13,489 nt of DNA from Peptostreptococcaceae bacterium. GTDB taxonomy: Bacteria > Bacillota_A > Clostridia > Peptostreptococcales > Acidaminobacteraceae. The DNA lies in contig JABXKX010000572.1 of assembly GCA_013619035.1 (NCBI GenBank), positions 1-13,489 on the forward strand, given 5' to 3'. Shown one piece after another: positions 6,755 through 13,489 of the stretch. The notes beneath the pieces were generated by a model. The model saw only the letters and a list, made by a program, of their open reading frames with translations. It ran no database searches and was not told where the DNA came from. A program made the translations under genes and the position numbers. Within the stretch, counting starts at the first letter, position 1; each line of letters begins with the position of its first letter.

Positions 6755-9685
6755 CTACTCCATTAAGAATTCTTTATGTTCAAATAAACCAAAGTATTTC
6801 GCATAGATATCCCTAACGATTGGTGATGCATATCCACCACTACCACCTTGAGGAATTAATACTGCAACTGCAATTTCAGGGTCATCAAATGGTGCAAATG
6901 AGATAAACCATGTAAATGGATCATACTCTTCTCTGAAACTATCAATGATAGTTGATGTGATTTTATCATCACTCAATTCTATTAATACGTCACGCATAAT
7001 AAAACCTTGATCTAAAAATGTACCTTGTGCTTTGTCTGAAATTTTATCTGCTAATGTTTCTTTCTCTTCGCCATCTTCTAATAAATTAAATTCATTTTGA
7101 AGAACAGCAAGCTCAGCATTTCTTTCTTCAAGTAACTCTGTCGTTTTATTTTCAAGTTCCTGTTGTGTAATCGTGATGTATTTATCACTACTCTCTCTAA
7201 TGCCTTTATTAACGACTTCCATAACATTAGGGAAAACTTGACGAATATATTCCAGTTCATCTACTGGCGGAATTCTACCAGCAGCTTGTGCAGTACCTGT
7301 TTTTGCACCAACTTCCATATCGAAGTTTCTAAACACAACTTTAACGGAACCACTTGTTCCATGTGCTACACGTCTCATGCCTTCTTTTATCACTTCTAAG
7401 TTTTCAGGATCATTAAGTTCTATTGGTTCTTTCGCTAATTCTAGAGTTGACTCACCATTAACTGATTTCACAAGAGTCAGTTCGTTTAGATAACCACCAT
7501 TTGAAATAGCAGCCATATATCTTGCCATTTGAACCACTGTATATCTATGATCACCTTGACCAATTGAAAGGTTTAAATCATCACCTTCACGCCAAGGAAT
7601 TTGTTTGAAGTAACTGAAGTAAATATAATCTGCTAATAAAGAGGTTTCATCAATATCCGTTACTGGATTTAAAGCCATCAATCTTCTGATAACTTCATTT
7701 CGAGTAAGAGTACCGTCTAGATATTCATCTACCCATCTAACGATTTCATTAATGATCAAATCTTTTTCATCTTCATCTTCTAAACGTACAGGATCAAAGT
7801 AATCGTCTAAAACATTGTCTAAGAATCTTTTTAAAGCATTCATTTGAGTTCTTTTCTTAGTAGCCTGACTCGGAAGACCTGCAACCGTTTCATAGACCTC
7901 AATACCTGTTGCTTCATCTAAACCAAACCTCGCAGCATAATCTAAAAGAATTTCAGTGTTCATTTCAAAGTCTAGAGGTTTGTTTCTGTAATAGTCAAAT
8001 CCTCTTACAATATCAAACATAAAGTAGTTACATGATACTTCTAACGCTCTGTACGCATCAGTATAACCATGGCGACCATGGTAAGGCGCTCTATAATACC
8101 AACATCTGAAAAGTTGTTTACCAATTTCAACCACACCTTGAGCATAAATCTTCTGATTTGGATCCAAACCTTGTTCTAATGCTGCTAAAACTGTTAACGG
8201 TTTAAATGTAGACCCGGGTTGTACGGCTGTGTTGGTCGCGGTGTTATAAAGAGGTCTTGGATCTAATGGATTTCTTGGGTTCTCTGGTTGTAAAGAATTC
8301 CAATCAGCAAGTGTTATTCCAGTTGAGAATAAATTAAGATCATAACTTGGATAATTCGCAATGGCTAATATCTCACCGGTATCCACCTTTACAACAACAG
8401 CAGCACCTGATTTAGCATTTTCATAAGGTTTATAATTCATATTGCCCCATTGGCTTTTATAGGATTCACCTTTTTGAATTTGTCCTAAACCATATTCTAA
8501 GTAATGTTCTAATGCTTTTTGTAATTCGATATCTATTGTTAATTCAATATTCTTCCCCGAATAAGATTCTTTGGCTTCTTTACCTTCTACACCTTCGATA
8601 AAATCACCAATATAGTTACCTTTTGCATCTGCATAAATATATTTATAACCATCTTCACCATGCAGAATTTTTTCATATGTATTTTCTAATCCCGTTTTAC
8701 CAATCAAATCATTTGAATTATAGCCTGTTCCGGAATTGTATTTTTCAATTTCTTTTGAAGAAGATATTTTCCCCATATAGCCAATCACATGAGCGGCACT
8801 CGCTTCATAAGGATAAGTTCTAATTGGATCTATCTCAATTGAAACACCAGGAAAATCCATGCCCATCTCTTGTATCAAAACAGCAGACTCCTTGGAGATA
8901 TTATTGGCGATTTCTATCGGTATGAAAGACATATAGCCTTGTTTACTAAAGGCATCTCTAACCGTCATAATTTTTAAAGCTTCTTTATCTGTATAATTCG
9001 CTTCAAAAGCTTTAGTATAATTATCCGATAATTTAAAAACTCTATGATCTTTAAGTGCTTCAAATGCTTCTTCAGCAGATAAGTTATAATCTAGTCCATA
9101 AGTGTCCAAGAATCGTTCTCTATCAATATCATTTAAGAATTTCATTGATTTAACTGAAATCGGCAAACGAATACCTTGATACAATAACATTTGCTGAGCA
9201 TCATAAACATTTAAACTCTCATCAATGTATTCACGTTTTCTAACTTGATCGTAAACGTAGTTGGCTGTACTGTTTTGAGGGAACTCATTTTCCTCTAACC
9301 AGGCTTCAGTACCTAGATTATCTAGAAAATAAAATTCACCATCGATTAGTTGTATAGGAAACTCCAAATAGGGTTCATTATTGGTTTCCAATAAGGTCAA
9401 CAATTCAATTGAAACTCTGTTTATTTCATCTTCATATTGTGGTGCATCTAAGAATTTAACCGTGTAACTCGGTATATTACCTGCAAGTAATACACCATTG
9501 GTATCATAGATTTCCCCTCGTTTAGCAGAAAGAGTTATTCTTTGTAAAAAAGAATCATCTGCTTTTTTTCTATAATATTCACCTTCTATAATGGTGATTT
9601 CAGCAAGTCTAAACATTAAGACTGCAAATAAAGCTATTAATATCAGAACAACAAAGTTCTTTCTATCAAATATTTTTTCAAACAA
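6755..9685 (-). CDS. mrdA: Class B penicillin-binding protein 2 (Rod-complex transpeptidase), long form
   Basis: DD-transpeptidase that cross-links glycan during elongation, activating and partnering RodA. Numbering from TTG at 9715 for convenience (986 residues; the preferred start at 9685 removes ten). One membrane helix at 19-37 is followed by the pedestal, with AKRGEIYDTNGVLLA (64-78). The active-site motifs are complete: STFK with nucleophile Ser502, SCN at 561-563, and KTG at 805-807. At 976 residues it is much longer than the roughly 630 of E. coli PBP2; long forms are known in Clostridia. Extra material lies in the pedestal, between SCN and SIGQG (about 616-715), and between KTGTAQ and the WFISFAP strand (about 811-934). 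TTG at 9685 is favoured because AAAGGTG sits five bases upstream and the protein then starts FEKIFDRKN; the 9715 TTG falls within a hairpin and lacks a Shine-Dalgarno. Confidence 0.93.
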   Translation of the reverse strand: MFEKIFDRKNFVVLILIALFAVLMFRLAEITIIEGEYYRKKADDSFLQRITLSAKRGEIYDTNGVLLAGNIPSYTVKFLDAPQYEDEINRVSIELLTLLETNNEPYLEFPIQLIDGEFYFLDNLGTEAWLEENEFPQNSTANYVYDQVRKREYIDESLNVYDAQQMLLYQGIRLPISVKSMKFLNDIDRERFLDTYGLDYNLSAEEAFEALKDHRVFKLSDNYTKAFEANYTDKEALKIMTVRDAFSKQGYMSFIPIEIANNISKESAVLIQEMGMDFPGVSIEIDPIRTYPYEASAAHVIGYMGKISSSKEIEKYNSGTGYNSNDLIGKTGLENTYEKILHGEDGYKYIYADAKGNYIGDFIEGVEGKEAKESYSGKNIELTIDIELQKALEHYLEYGLGQIQKGESYKSQWGNMNYKPYENAKSGAAVVVKVDTGEILAIANYPSYDLNLFSTGITLADWNSLQPENPRNPLDPRPLYNTATNTAVQPGSTFKPLTVLAALEQGLDPNQKIYAQGVVEIGKQLFRCWYYRAPYHGRHGYTDAYRALEVSCNYFMFDIVRGFDYYRNKPLDFEMNTEILLDYAARFGLDEATGIEVYETVAGLPSQATKKRTQMNALKRFLDNVLDDYFDPVRLEDEDEKDLIINEIVRWVDEYLDGTLTRNEVIRRLMALNPVTDIDETSLLADYIYFSYFKQIPWREGDDLNLSIGQGDHRYTVVQMARYMAAISNGGYLNELTLVKSVNGESTLELAKEPIELNDPENLEVIKEGMRRVAHGTSGSVKVVFRNFDMEVGAKTGTAQAAGRIPPVDELEYIRQVFPNVMEVVNKGIRESSDKYITITQQELENKTTELLEERNAELAVLQNEFNLLEDGEEKETLADKISDKAQGTFLDQGFIMRDVLIELSDDKITSTIIDSFREEYDPFTWFISFAPFDDPEIAVAVLIPQGGSGGYASPIVRDIYAKYFGLFEHKEFLME

Positions 9686-9690
9686 ATTAT

Positions 9691-9697
9691 CACCTTT
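9691..9697 (-). promoter_or_regulatory. Ribosome binding site that sets the PBP2 start at 9685
   Basis: AAAGGTG on the minus strand, followed by ATAAT and then TTG at 9685. This is the only good Shine-Dalgarno in the mreD-PBP2 gap and favours 9685 over the in-frame TTG at 9715. It lies 6 bases downstream of the intergenic hairpin, so the hairpin would leave it accessible. Confidence 0.7.
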
Positions 9698-9703
9698 CAA
9701 ATA

Positions 9704-9726
9704 ATGACAGTTCAACGAACTGTCAT
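9704..9726 (-). repeat. Perfect 10-bp inverted repeat between mreD and PBP2
   Basis: The arms are ATGACAGTTC and GAACTGTCAT with only three bases between them, giving an uninterrupted 10-bp RNA stem. It directly follows the mreD stop codon and ends 18 bases before the preferred PBP2 TTG. No T-run follows on the minus strand, so it does not look like an intrinsic terminator. It could be an RNase processing site, a 3' stabiliser for mreBCD mRNA, or an operator; none of these is shown by the sequence. Confidence 0.8.
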
Positions 9727-10236
9727 CTAATCTAGTTTATATCGTTCAATCCATTTAATTGACACTTGATACACAATCACACAAACGATTGAGTTATATA
9801 TAATTTCTGCTGGTACTATTTTTGTCATAACATCACTGATGCTTACTCCTTTATTTAAGAAGTACATAAAGAAGAAATACATTAAATGATAGAGTGTTGT
9901 ACTGATGGCAGTCATAAAGACTAATGTGAATTTATTTCCAGTAAACAAAGGTCTACCTATAATACTAATCAATATAGCTATAATCACTAAAATGAATAAA
10001 TTCATACCGATTGCCATACTTAAAAATGTATCAATAAATAGACCTGCAATAACCGCTGCAAAAACACCTTTTTCTAAACCGTAGATTATGGTGACAACAA
10101 TCACCAAAACCAAAGTGAAGTTTGCAGATACATTAAAGACTTTTAAAGATTGAAGTATGGTTGATTGTAAAATAAAATTAACGACTATTATAAATAGTAA
10201 CGTTCTATATTTAATACTGATTTCACTATTGATCAT
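9727..10236 (-). CDS. mreD: Rod shape-determining protein MreD
   Basis: Integral membrane component of the Rod complex, needed with MreB and MreC for cylindrical growth. The 169-residue protein is strongly hydrophobic with about five or six membrane segments. It contains the most conserved family element, GLEKGVFAAVIAGLFIDTFL (53-72), with the glycine spacing and the Asp69 typical of MreD. Sequence conservation is low in this family, so position between mreC and PBP2 is important evidence. ATG at 10236 lies inside the end of mreC, giving an 11-base overlap, with GGAAGTG upstream; translation is therefore likely coupled to mreC. Length and topology are normal. Confidence 0.92.
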   Translation of the reverse strand: MINSEISIKYRTLLFIIVVNFILQSTILQSLKVFNVSANFTLVLVIVVTIIYGLEKGVFAAVIAGLFIDTFLSMAIGMNLFILVIIAILISIIGRPLFTGNKFTLVFMTAISTTLYHLMYFFFMYFLNKGVSISDVMTKIVPAEIIYNSIVCVIVYQVSIKWIERYKLD

Positions 10237-11065
10237 CTGTTATCACTTCCTTTGGAATGACAAATAATCTATCAATATTTTTAAAATTAACAGATGATTC
10301 TACAACAATAGAAGTCAATAGTTCATCTTCATCATAAACCACTTCACTTATGTATCCAATATGAATGCCTTTAGGATAAATCCCTAAGCCTGATGTTACA
10401 ACAACATTACCTACGCCGACAACCGCTTGTGGATCAAATAATTCACCACTGATGACAGCATTAACATCTCCATGTAATATACCATCGTATGTCTGATCTG
10501 AATCTAAGACTTCAAATCCAATAGAACTCTTATTATCTATTACCGTAACGACTTTACCCCAGTTTGATCCGACTTCATAAACTAGACCTACTAAGCCATC
10601 CCCGTTCATCACAGCACTATTTTTAGTAATACCATCATTGGTGCCTTTATCAATGGTAAACATGTTATACCAATTACCGGTATCTTTAGCAATGACATTC
10701 ACAGTTACATAATTATCTATATCTTGATTTTCAGCATAATTCAGTGCTGTTTTTAAACTTTTTAGATCTTCGAACTCTTTGACAGTCAATTGTGCTTCAG
10801 TCAGTTGTTGATGTAACTGTTCATTTTCAGCTGCCAATTCTTTGTTCTCTGCTTCTATCTCCCAAATCGAAATAATTGGTCTTATTTTATCTCCGATAAA
10901 ACTCCCCACATTATAAACACCTTTTTGGATTGGCGCAATAATGTTACCTATTGTATTTTCAACAAAGGTAACACGCTCTCGACCGCCCATGGTAATGCCC
11001 ATGATAGTGATGACTAATATAGCGATAAATAAGATCAACCATCGTCTTATTTTATAGCCGTTCAT
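10226..11065 (-). CDS. mreC: Rod shape-determining protein MreC
   Basis: Bitopic membrane protein that binds and activates PBP2 outside the membrane and links it to MreB. The 279-residue protein begins with a short basic cytoplasmic tail (MNGYKIRRW) and one membrane helix at about 9-26. A coiled coil follows at about 66-108, rich in Glu, Leu and Gln heptads (ENKELAAENEQLHQQL). The extracellular beta-barrel region contains AKDTGNWYNMFTIDKG (126-141) and GDGLVGLVYEVG (155-166), both typical of the family. ATG at 11065 is preceded by AGGAG, whose AG is part of the mreB TAG stop, so the two genes are nearly contiguous. Length is usual for Bacillota MreC. Confidence 0.95.
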   Translation of the reverse strand: MNGYKIRRWLILFIAILVITIMGITMGGRERVTFVENTIGNIIAPIQKGVYNVGSFIGDKIRPIISIWEIEAENKELAAENEQLHQQLTEAQLTVKEFEDLKSLKTALNYAENQDIDNYVTVNVIAKDTGNWYNMFTIDKGTNDGITKNSAVMNGDGLVGLVYEVGSNWGKVVTVIDNKSSIGFEVLDSDQTYDGILHGDVNAVISGELFDPQAVVGVGNVVVTSGLGIYPKGIHIGYISEVVYDEDELLTSIVVESSVNFKNIDRLFVIPKEVITDDQ

Positions 11066-11073
11066 CGTAACTC

Positions 11074-12105
11074 CTAGTAATTTTTATTCTTCTTAGCTGA
11101 TTTACGAACATTACGAAGCTCTTTTGCTGCCAAACCCGTTCCAATTGCAACACAATCAAGTGGATTCTCGGCAATAATAACCGGTACTTGAGTTTCTTGT
11201 TTGATTAGAACATCCAAACCTTTTAACATAGCCCCACCACCTGTTAACATAATACCTCTTTGAATGATATCCGAAGATAATTCCGGTGGCGTTCTCTCAA
11301 GTGCATATCTTACACCTTCAACAATTGAGTTGATTGGTTCTTTAAGTGCTAATAAAATTTCCTTAGAAGTTAATGTAAATGTTTTAGGTAAACCGGTTAA
11401 AAGATTACGTCCTGTAACTTCCATAGAAATGGTTTCTTTTAATGGATATGCTGAACCAATATTAATTTTAACATCTTCAGCAGTTCTTTCTCCAATCATT
11501 AGATTGTATTCTTTTCTAACGAATTGAACGATGGCTTCATCTAATTCATCACCACCAACTCTAATAGATCTAGACAATACAATACCACCATAAGAAATTA
11601 CAGCGATTTCTGTTGTACCTCCACCTATATCAACAACCATAGATCCAAAAGCATCTTCAATTGGTAAACCTGCACCAATCGCTGCTGCCATAGGCTCTTC
11701 AATTAACATAACCTTTTTTGCACCAGCACTCTCTGCTGCTTCTATAACGGCCTTTTTCTCAACTTCTGTAACACCAGATGGTACACAAATAGCAACATTA
11801 ATAGAACCAAACGGCACTGTTTTTGGATGTGTCTTTCTGATAAAGTACTTAATCATTTTTTCTGTCACTGTAAAATCAGCAATAACCCCATCTCTTAGAG
11901 GTCTAATTGCTTTAATGTTACCCGGTGTTCTACCGATCATTTGTTTGGCTTCTTCACCTACAGCTACAACTTGATTTGTATTCAAATTCATCGCTACAAC
12001 AGATGGCTCTCTTAAAATAATTTTCTTATCATTTCTAGTTACTAATGTATTTGCAGTACCTAAATCGATACCTATTTCCTTATTAAATAAATCATATAAT
12101 CCCAA
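11074..12105 (-). CDS. mreB: Rod shape-determining protein MreB (bacterial actin)
   Basis: Actin-like ATPase forming membrane-associated filaments that guide the Rod elongation complex. From the preferred TTG at 12105 it is 343 residues, a standard length. Nucleotide-binding motifs are in place: phosphate-1 GIDLGTANTLV near 12-22, connect/phosphate-2 VVDIGGGTTEIAV at about 157-169, and the adenosine motif LTGGGAMLKGL near 287-297. The start is chosen because AAGGAG lies eight bases upstream and the protein then begins MGLYDLFNKEIG, like typical MreB. An in-frame TTG ten codons earlier (12135) would place that Shine-Dalgarno inside the coding region. Mbl or MreBH paralogues are possible by sequence, but the radC-mreB-mreC-mreD context marks it as MreB. 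It probably heads the cell-shape unit from its own promoter. Confidence 0.96.
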   Translation of the reverse strand: MGLYDLFNKEIGIDLGTANTLVTRNDKKIILREPSVVAMNLNTNQVVAVGEEAKQMIGRTPGNIKAIRPLRDGVIADFTVTEKMIKYFIRKTHPKTVPFGSINVAICVPSGVTEVEKKAVIEAAESAGAKKVMLIEEPMAAAIGAGLPIEDAFGSMVVDIGGGTTEIAVISYGGIVLSRSIRVGGDELDEAIVQFVRKEYNLMIGERTAEDVKINIGSAYPLKETISMEVTGRNLLTGLPKTFTLTSKEILLALKEPINSIVEGVRYALERTPPELSSDIIQRGIMLTGGGAMLKGLDVLIKQETQVPVIIAENPLDCVAIGTGLAAKELRNVRKSAKKNKNY

Positions 12106-12113
12106 CTTGTTTT

Positions 12114-12119
12114 CTCCTT
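12114..12119 (-). promoter_or_regulatory. Ribosome binding site that sets the mreB start at 12105
   Basis: AAGGAG on the minus strand, eight bases before TTG at 12105. It supports the shorter MreB start; no comparable motif precedes the TTG at 12135. Confidence 0.8.
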
Positions 12120-12185
12120 CCAAAAGTATACTCAAAGATTGTACTATATTACTGGTCTGAATGCCATAGAAACACTCAAATTATT

Positions 12186-12214
12186 ATTTTATTTTTATAT
12201 TTTCTCACCTTCAA
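12186..12214 (-). promoter_or_regulatory. Candidate sigma-A promoter for the mreB operon
   Basis: TTGAAG (12214-12209) and TAAAAT (12191-12186) on the minus strand are exactly 17 bases apart. They match the TTGACA and TATAAT consensus at four and five of six positions. The spacer and downstream DNA are very AT-rich. Predicted transcription starts near 12179, giving a leader of about 74 bases before mreB. The radC terminator just upstream makes a promoter here necessary for mreB expression unless read-through is large. A second, weaker candidate is TACAAT nearer the gene, which lacks a good -35. Confidence 0.45.
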
Positions 12215-12251
12215 TAGTAACACAGAAACAGCCGTTTTACTCACTCAAATT

Positions 12252-12276
12252 AAAAAAAGTACTCTGAAGAGTACTT
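12252..12276 (-). terminator. Intrinsic terminator at the end of radC
   Basis: On the minus strand the arms AAGTACTC and GAGTACTT form a perfect 8-bp stem with a TTCA loop, followed by a run of T (7 A on the plus strand at 12252-12258, the last two of which pair in the stem). The upstream arm starts within the radC TAA stop codon (12277-12275). This is the clearest terminator in the window and separates maf-radC from the mreB unit. Confidence 0.85.
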
Positions 12277-12952
12277 AAAGTATATCCATTTCTTTGAAAC
12301 TGAAATAACCGTCTTCTGAAATGATGATATGATCCAGTATTTTTATTCCAACAACCTCTCCAACATGACATAATCTTTTGGTAATTGCTTCATCTTCTCT
12401 ACTAGGTGATGGATTACCACTCGGATGATTATGAATCAAAATGATCGAAGCGGCACTTTTTTTGATAGCACGATTAAAAACTTCTCTCGGATGTACGATG
12501 GAAGCACTTAAACTGCCCACAGATACCACTTCATATGATGTAATTAAGTTTTTAGTATTTAAGAACACAACGATAAATTTTTCTTTATTCAAATGCCTAA
12601 GTTCTTCTTGAAAGTATTCTACAACAGTTTTAGGTGAATTAATCTTACCAAGTATATTTTTTTTGCATTTACTGACCCGTCTACCGAGTTCCACTGCAGC
12701 AGAAATTTGACAAGCCTTTGCAATGCCAACCCCCTTAACAGCCGTGAGTTCTTCAACCGTTACGTCGTTTAAACCTTGAATACCATGATCGAACAGATTG
12801 ATGATATTTTGCCCTAGTTGAATCGCAGACTCTTCTCTTGAGCCCGATTGTAATACTATAGCCATCAACTCAGAATTGGTTAAAGCTGATACACCAAAAT
12901 GACATAATTTTTCTCGTGGTCTTTCAATACGGGGAATGGTTTTTAGGTTCAT
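12275..12952 (-). CDS. radC: RadC family JAB/MPN-domain protein (UPF0758)
   Basis: A 225-residue protein of the RadC (UPF0758) family. The name is historical: the original E. coli radC DNA-repair phenotype was later assigned to another gene, and the role of the family remains unclear. The N-terminal part (about 1-95) contains a helix-hairpin-helix-like element, LTAVKGVGIAKACQISAAVE. The C-terminal JAB/MPN domain has the metal-binding set HNHPSGNPSPSREDE: His174, His176 and Asp187, with Glu124 as a candidate catalytic acid. The motif is intact, so metal-dependent hydrolase activity is plausible but unproven. ATG at 12952 is preceded by AAGGAG that overlaps the maf stop; the gap to maf is eight bases, so they are co-transcribed. 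Length is normal for the family. Confidence 0.94.
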   Translation of the reverse strand: MNLKTIPRIERPREKLCHFGVSALTNSELMAIVLQSGSREESAIQLGQNIINLFDHGIQGLNDVTVEELTAVKGVGIAKACQISAAVELGRRVSKCKKNILGKINSPKTVVEYFQEELRHLNKEKFIVVFLNTKNLITSYEVVSVGSLSASIVHPREVFNRAIKKSAASIILIHNHPSGNPSPSREDEAITKRLCHVGEVVGIKILDHIIISEDGYFSFKEMDIL

Positions 12953-12960
12953 ATCGCTCC

Positions 12961-13489
12961 TTAGAGGAACTCAATGCCATAATATTCTTGTAAGATAGAT
13001 TCCAATTGTGAAACTGGTAAACCAACGACATTAAGATAATCACCTTCTATGTGATCAATAAGCGTTGATCCGAGTCCTTGTATGGCATAAGCACCAGCTT
13101 TACCCCAGACTTCACCTGACTCAATATATCTTTTTATTTTTTCATCAGAATAATTCTTTGTAAAGACTTTGGTTTCTACAACTTTTACAATTTTATTAGT
13201 TGTACCAGCCTCTATGACACAGATTCCTGTATAAACTGAATGTTGATCATTTTTCAATGATTGTAACATAGAAAACGCATCTGCTTCATCCTTAGGTTTC
13301 CCAAGGATAACATCTTTAAAAACAATTGTATCTGCTGAAATAACCAAGGTACCTTCTTCGGCATCTTTAGAAATATCAAACCCTTTTTCAAACGCTAATG
13401 CAGCGACGACTGTTTCAGGAGATTCTCCTTCTCTTACCACTTCTTCTATATCACTTGTTTTAACTTCAAAGCTCGCACCAACAGTTTCT
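12961..13489 (-). CDS. maf: Maf family nucleotide pyrophosphatase, N-terminus beyond window
   Basis: House-cleaning nucleoside triphosphate pyrophosphatase that hydrolyses non-canonical or excess nucleotides, and has been linked to septum formation in Bacillus. The frame is open to the window edge, so the gene starts outside; the visible part is about 176 codons and begins ETVGASFEVKTSDIEE. The missing start should carry the phosphate-binding SPRR segment, probably only about 12-20 residues. Diagnostic motifs remain: ISADTIVF with the catalytic-region Asp, GKPKDEADAF, HSVYTGICV, and the C-terminal AYAIQGLGSTLIDHIEGDY followed by NVVGLP. A GTG at 13440 is not the true start, because conserved sequence continues upstream. 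It forms the first visible gene of a maf-radC pair, a common arrangement in Bacillota. Confidence 0.94.
   Translation of the reverse strand, partial: ETVGASFEVKTSDIEEVVREGESPETVVAALAFEKGFDISKDAEEGTLVISADTIVFKDVILGKPKDEADAFSMLQSLKNDQHSVYTGICVIEAGTTNKIVKVVETKVFTKNYSDEKIKRYIESGEVWGKAGAYAIQGLGSTLIDHIEGDYLNVVGLPVSQLESILQEYYGIEFL

Noticed and set aside
7078..7399. A 60-codon minus frame and a 78-codon plus frame inside the PBP2 gene
   Set aside because: Out-of-frame or antisense shadows within continuous PBP2 coding sequence; no start signals.
1155..12963. TGA reassigned to tryptophan
   Set aside because: All genes are full length under the standard code with Trp as TGG, and no in-frame TGA is needed to restore any family alignment.
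13438..13440. GTG at 13440 as the start of maf
   Set aside because: The frame continues upstream with Maf-like sequence (GASFEVKTSDIEE), so the gene is truncated by the window, not short.
1..13489. CRISPR array, defence island, phage, tRNA or riboswitch
   Set aside because: No repeat-spacer pattern, no tRNA-like cloverleaf in the gaps, no mobile or defence genes, and no intergenic space large enough for a typical riboswitch except the 12136-12250 leader, which shows none of the known conserved cores.

Overview
This is an AT-rich window from a walled, rod-shaped bacterium, most likely a low-GC Bacillota of the class Clostridia. The evidence is gene order: maf-radC-mreB-mreC-mreD-PBP2-minC-minD-minE-rodA, then a TIGR03960/TIGR03936 pair and an RNase E/G gene, is a known clostridial arrangement. 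Bacillus subtilis has a related maf-radC-mreBCD-minCD cluster but lacks MinE. Every gene lies on the minus strand, so transcription runs from high to low coordinates. The standard genetic code fits: Trp is TGG and no gene is interrupted by TGA. Species cannot be named from this sequence.

Layout, in transcription order. (1) 13489-12275: maf (5' end cut by the window edge) and radC, ended by an intrinsic terminator that overlaps the radC stop codon. (2) 12214-3788: a candidate promoter, then mreB, mreC, mreD, a long class B PBP2, minC, minD, minE and rodA. Spacing is tight: mreC/mreD overlap, and the other gaps are 5-70 bp, so this looks like one long transcription unit. A perfect 10-bp hairpin sits between mreD and PBP2. 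(3) 3769-19: a perfect 22-bp palindrome next to a candidate promoter, then a B12-binding-type radical SAM protein, its DUF2344 partner and the start of a ribonuclease E/G gene. (4) Bases 1-18 are not genomic; they match the Tn5 mosaic end used in transposase-based library preparation.

How the genes work together: MreB filaments, MreC and MreD position the elongation synthase, made of the RodA glycosyltransferase and the PBP2 transpeptidase. MinC, MinD and MinE keep the FtsZ ring at mid-cell. The unit therefore encodes both side-wall elongation and division-site selection. Maf and RadC are conserved upstream neighbours. The radical SAM/DUF2344 pair and RNase E/G belong to a following RNA- or ribosome-related block that would be expected to continue into rplU beyond the left edge.

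No gene-free stretch exceeds 300 bases; the longest is about 170 bp, between mreB and radC. I see no tRNA, rRNA, CRISPR array, insertion sequence, phage gene or defence system. The window is a conserved housekeeping region. Its notable points are the adapter remnant, two perfect palindromes, the insertions in PBP2, two TTG start revisions and the absence of TGA stops.
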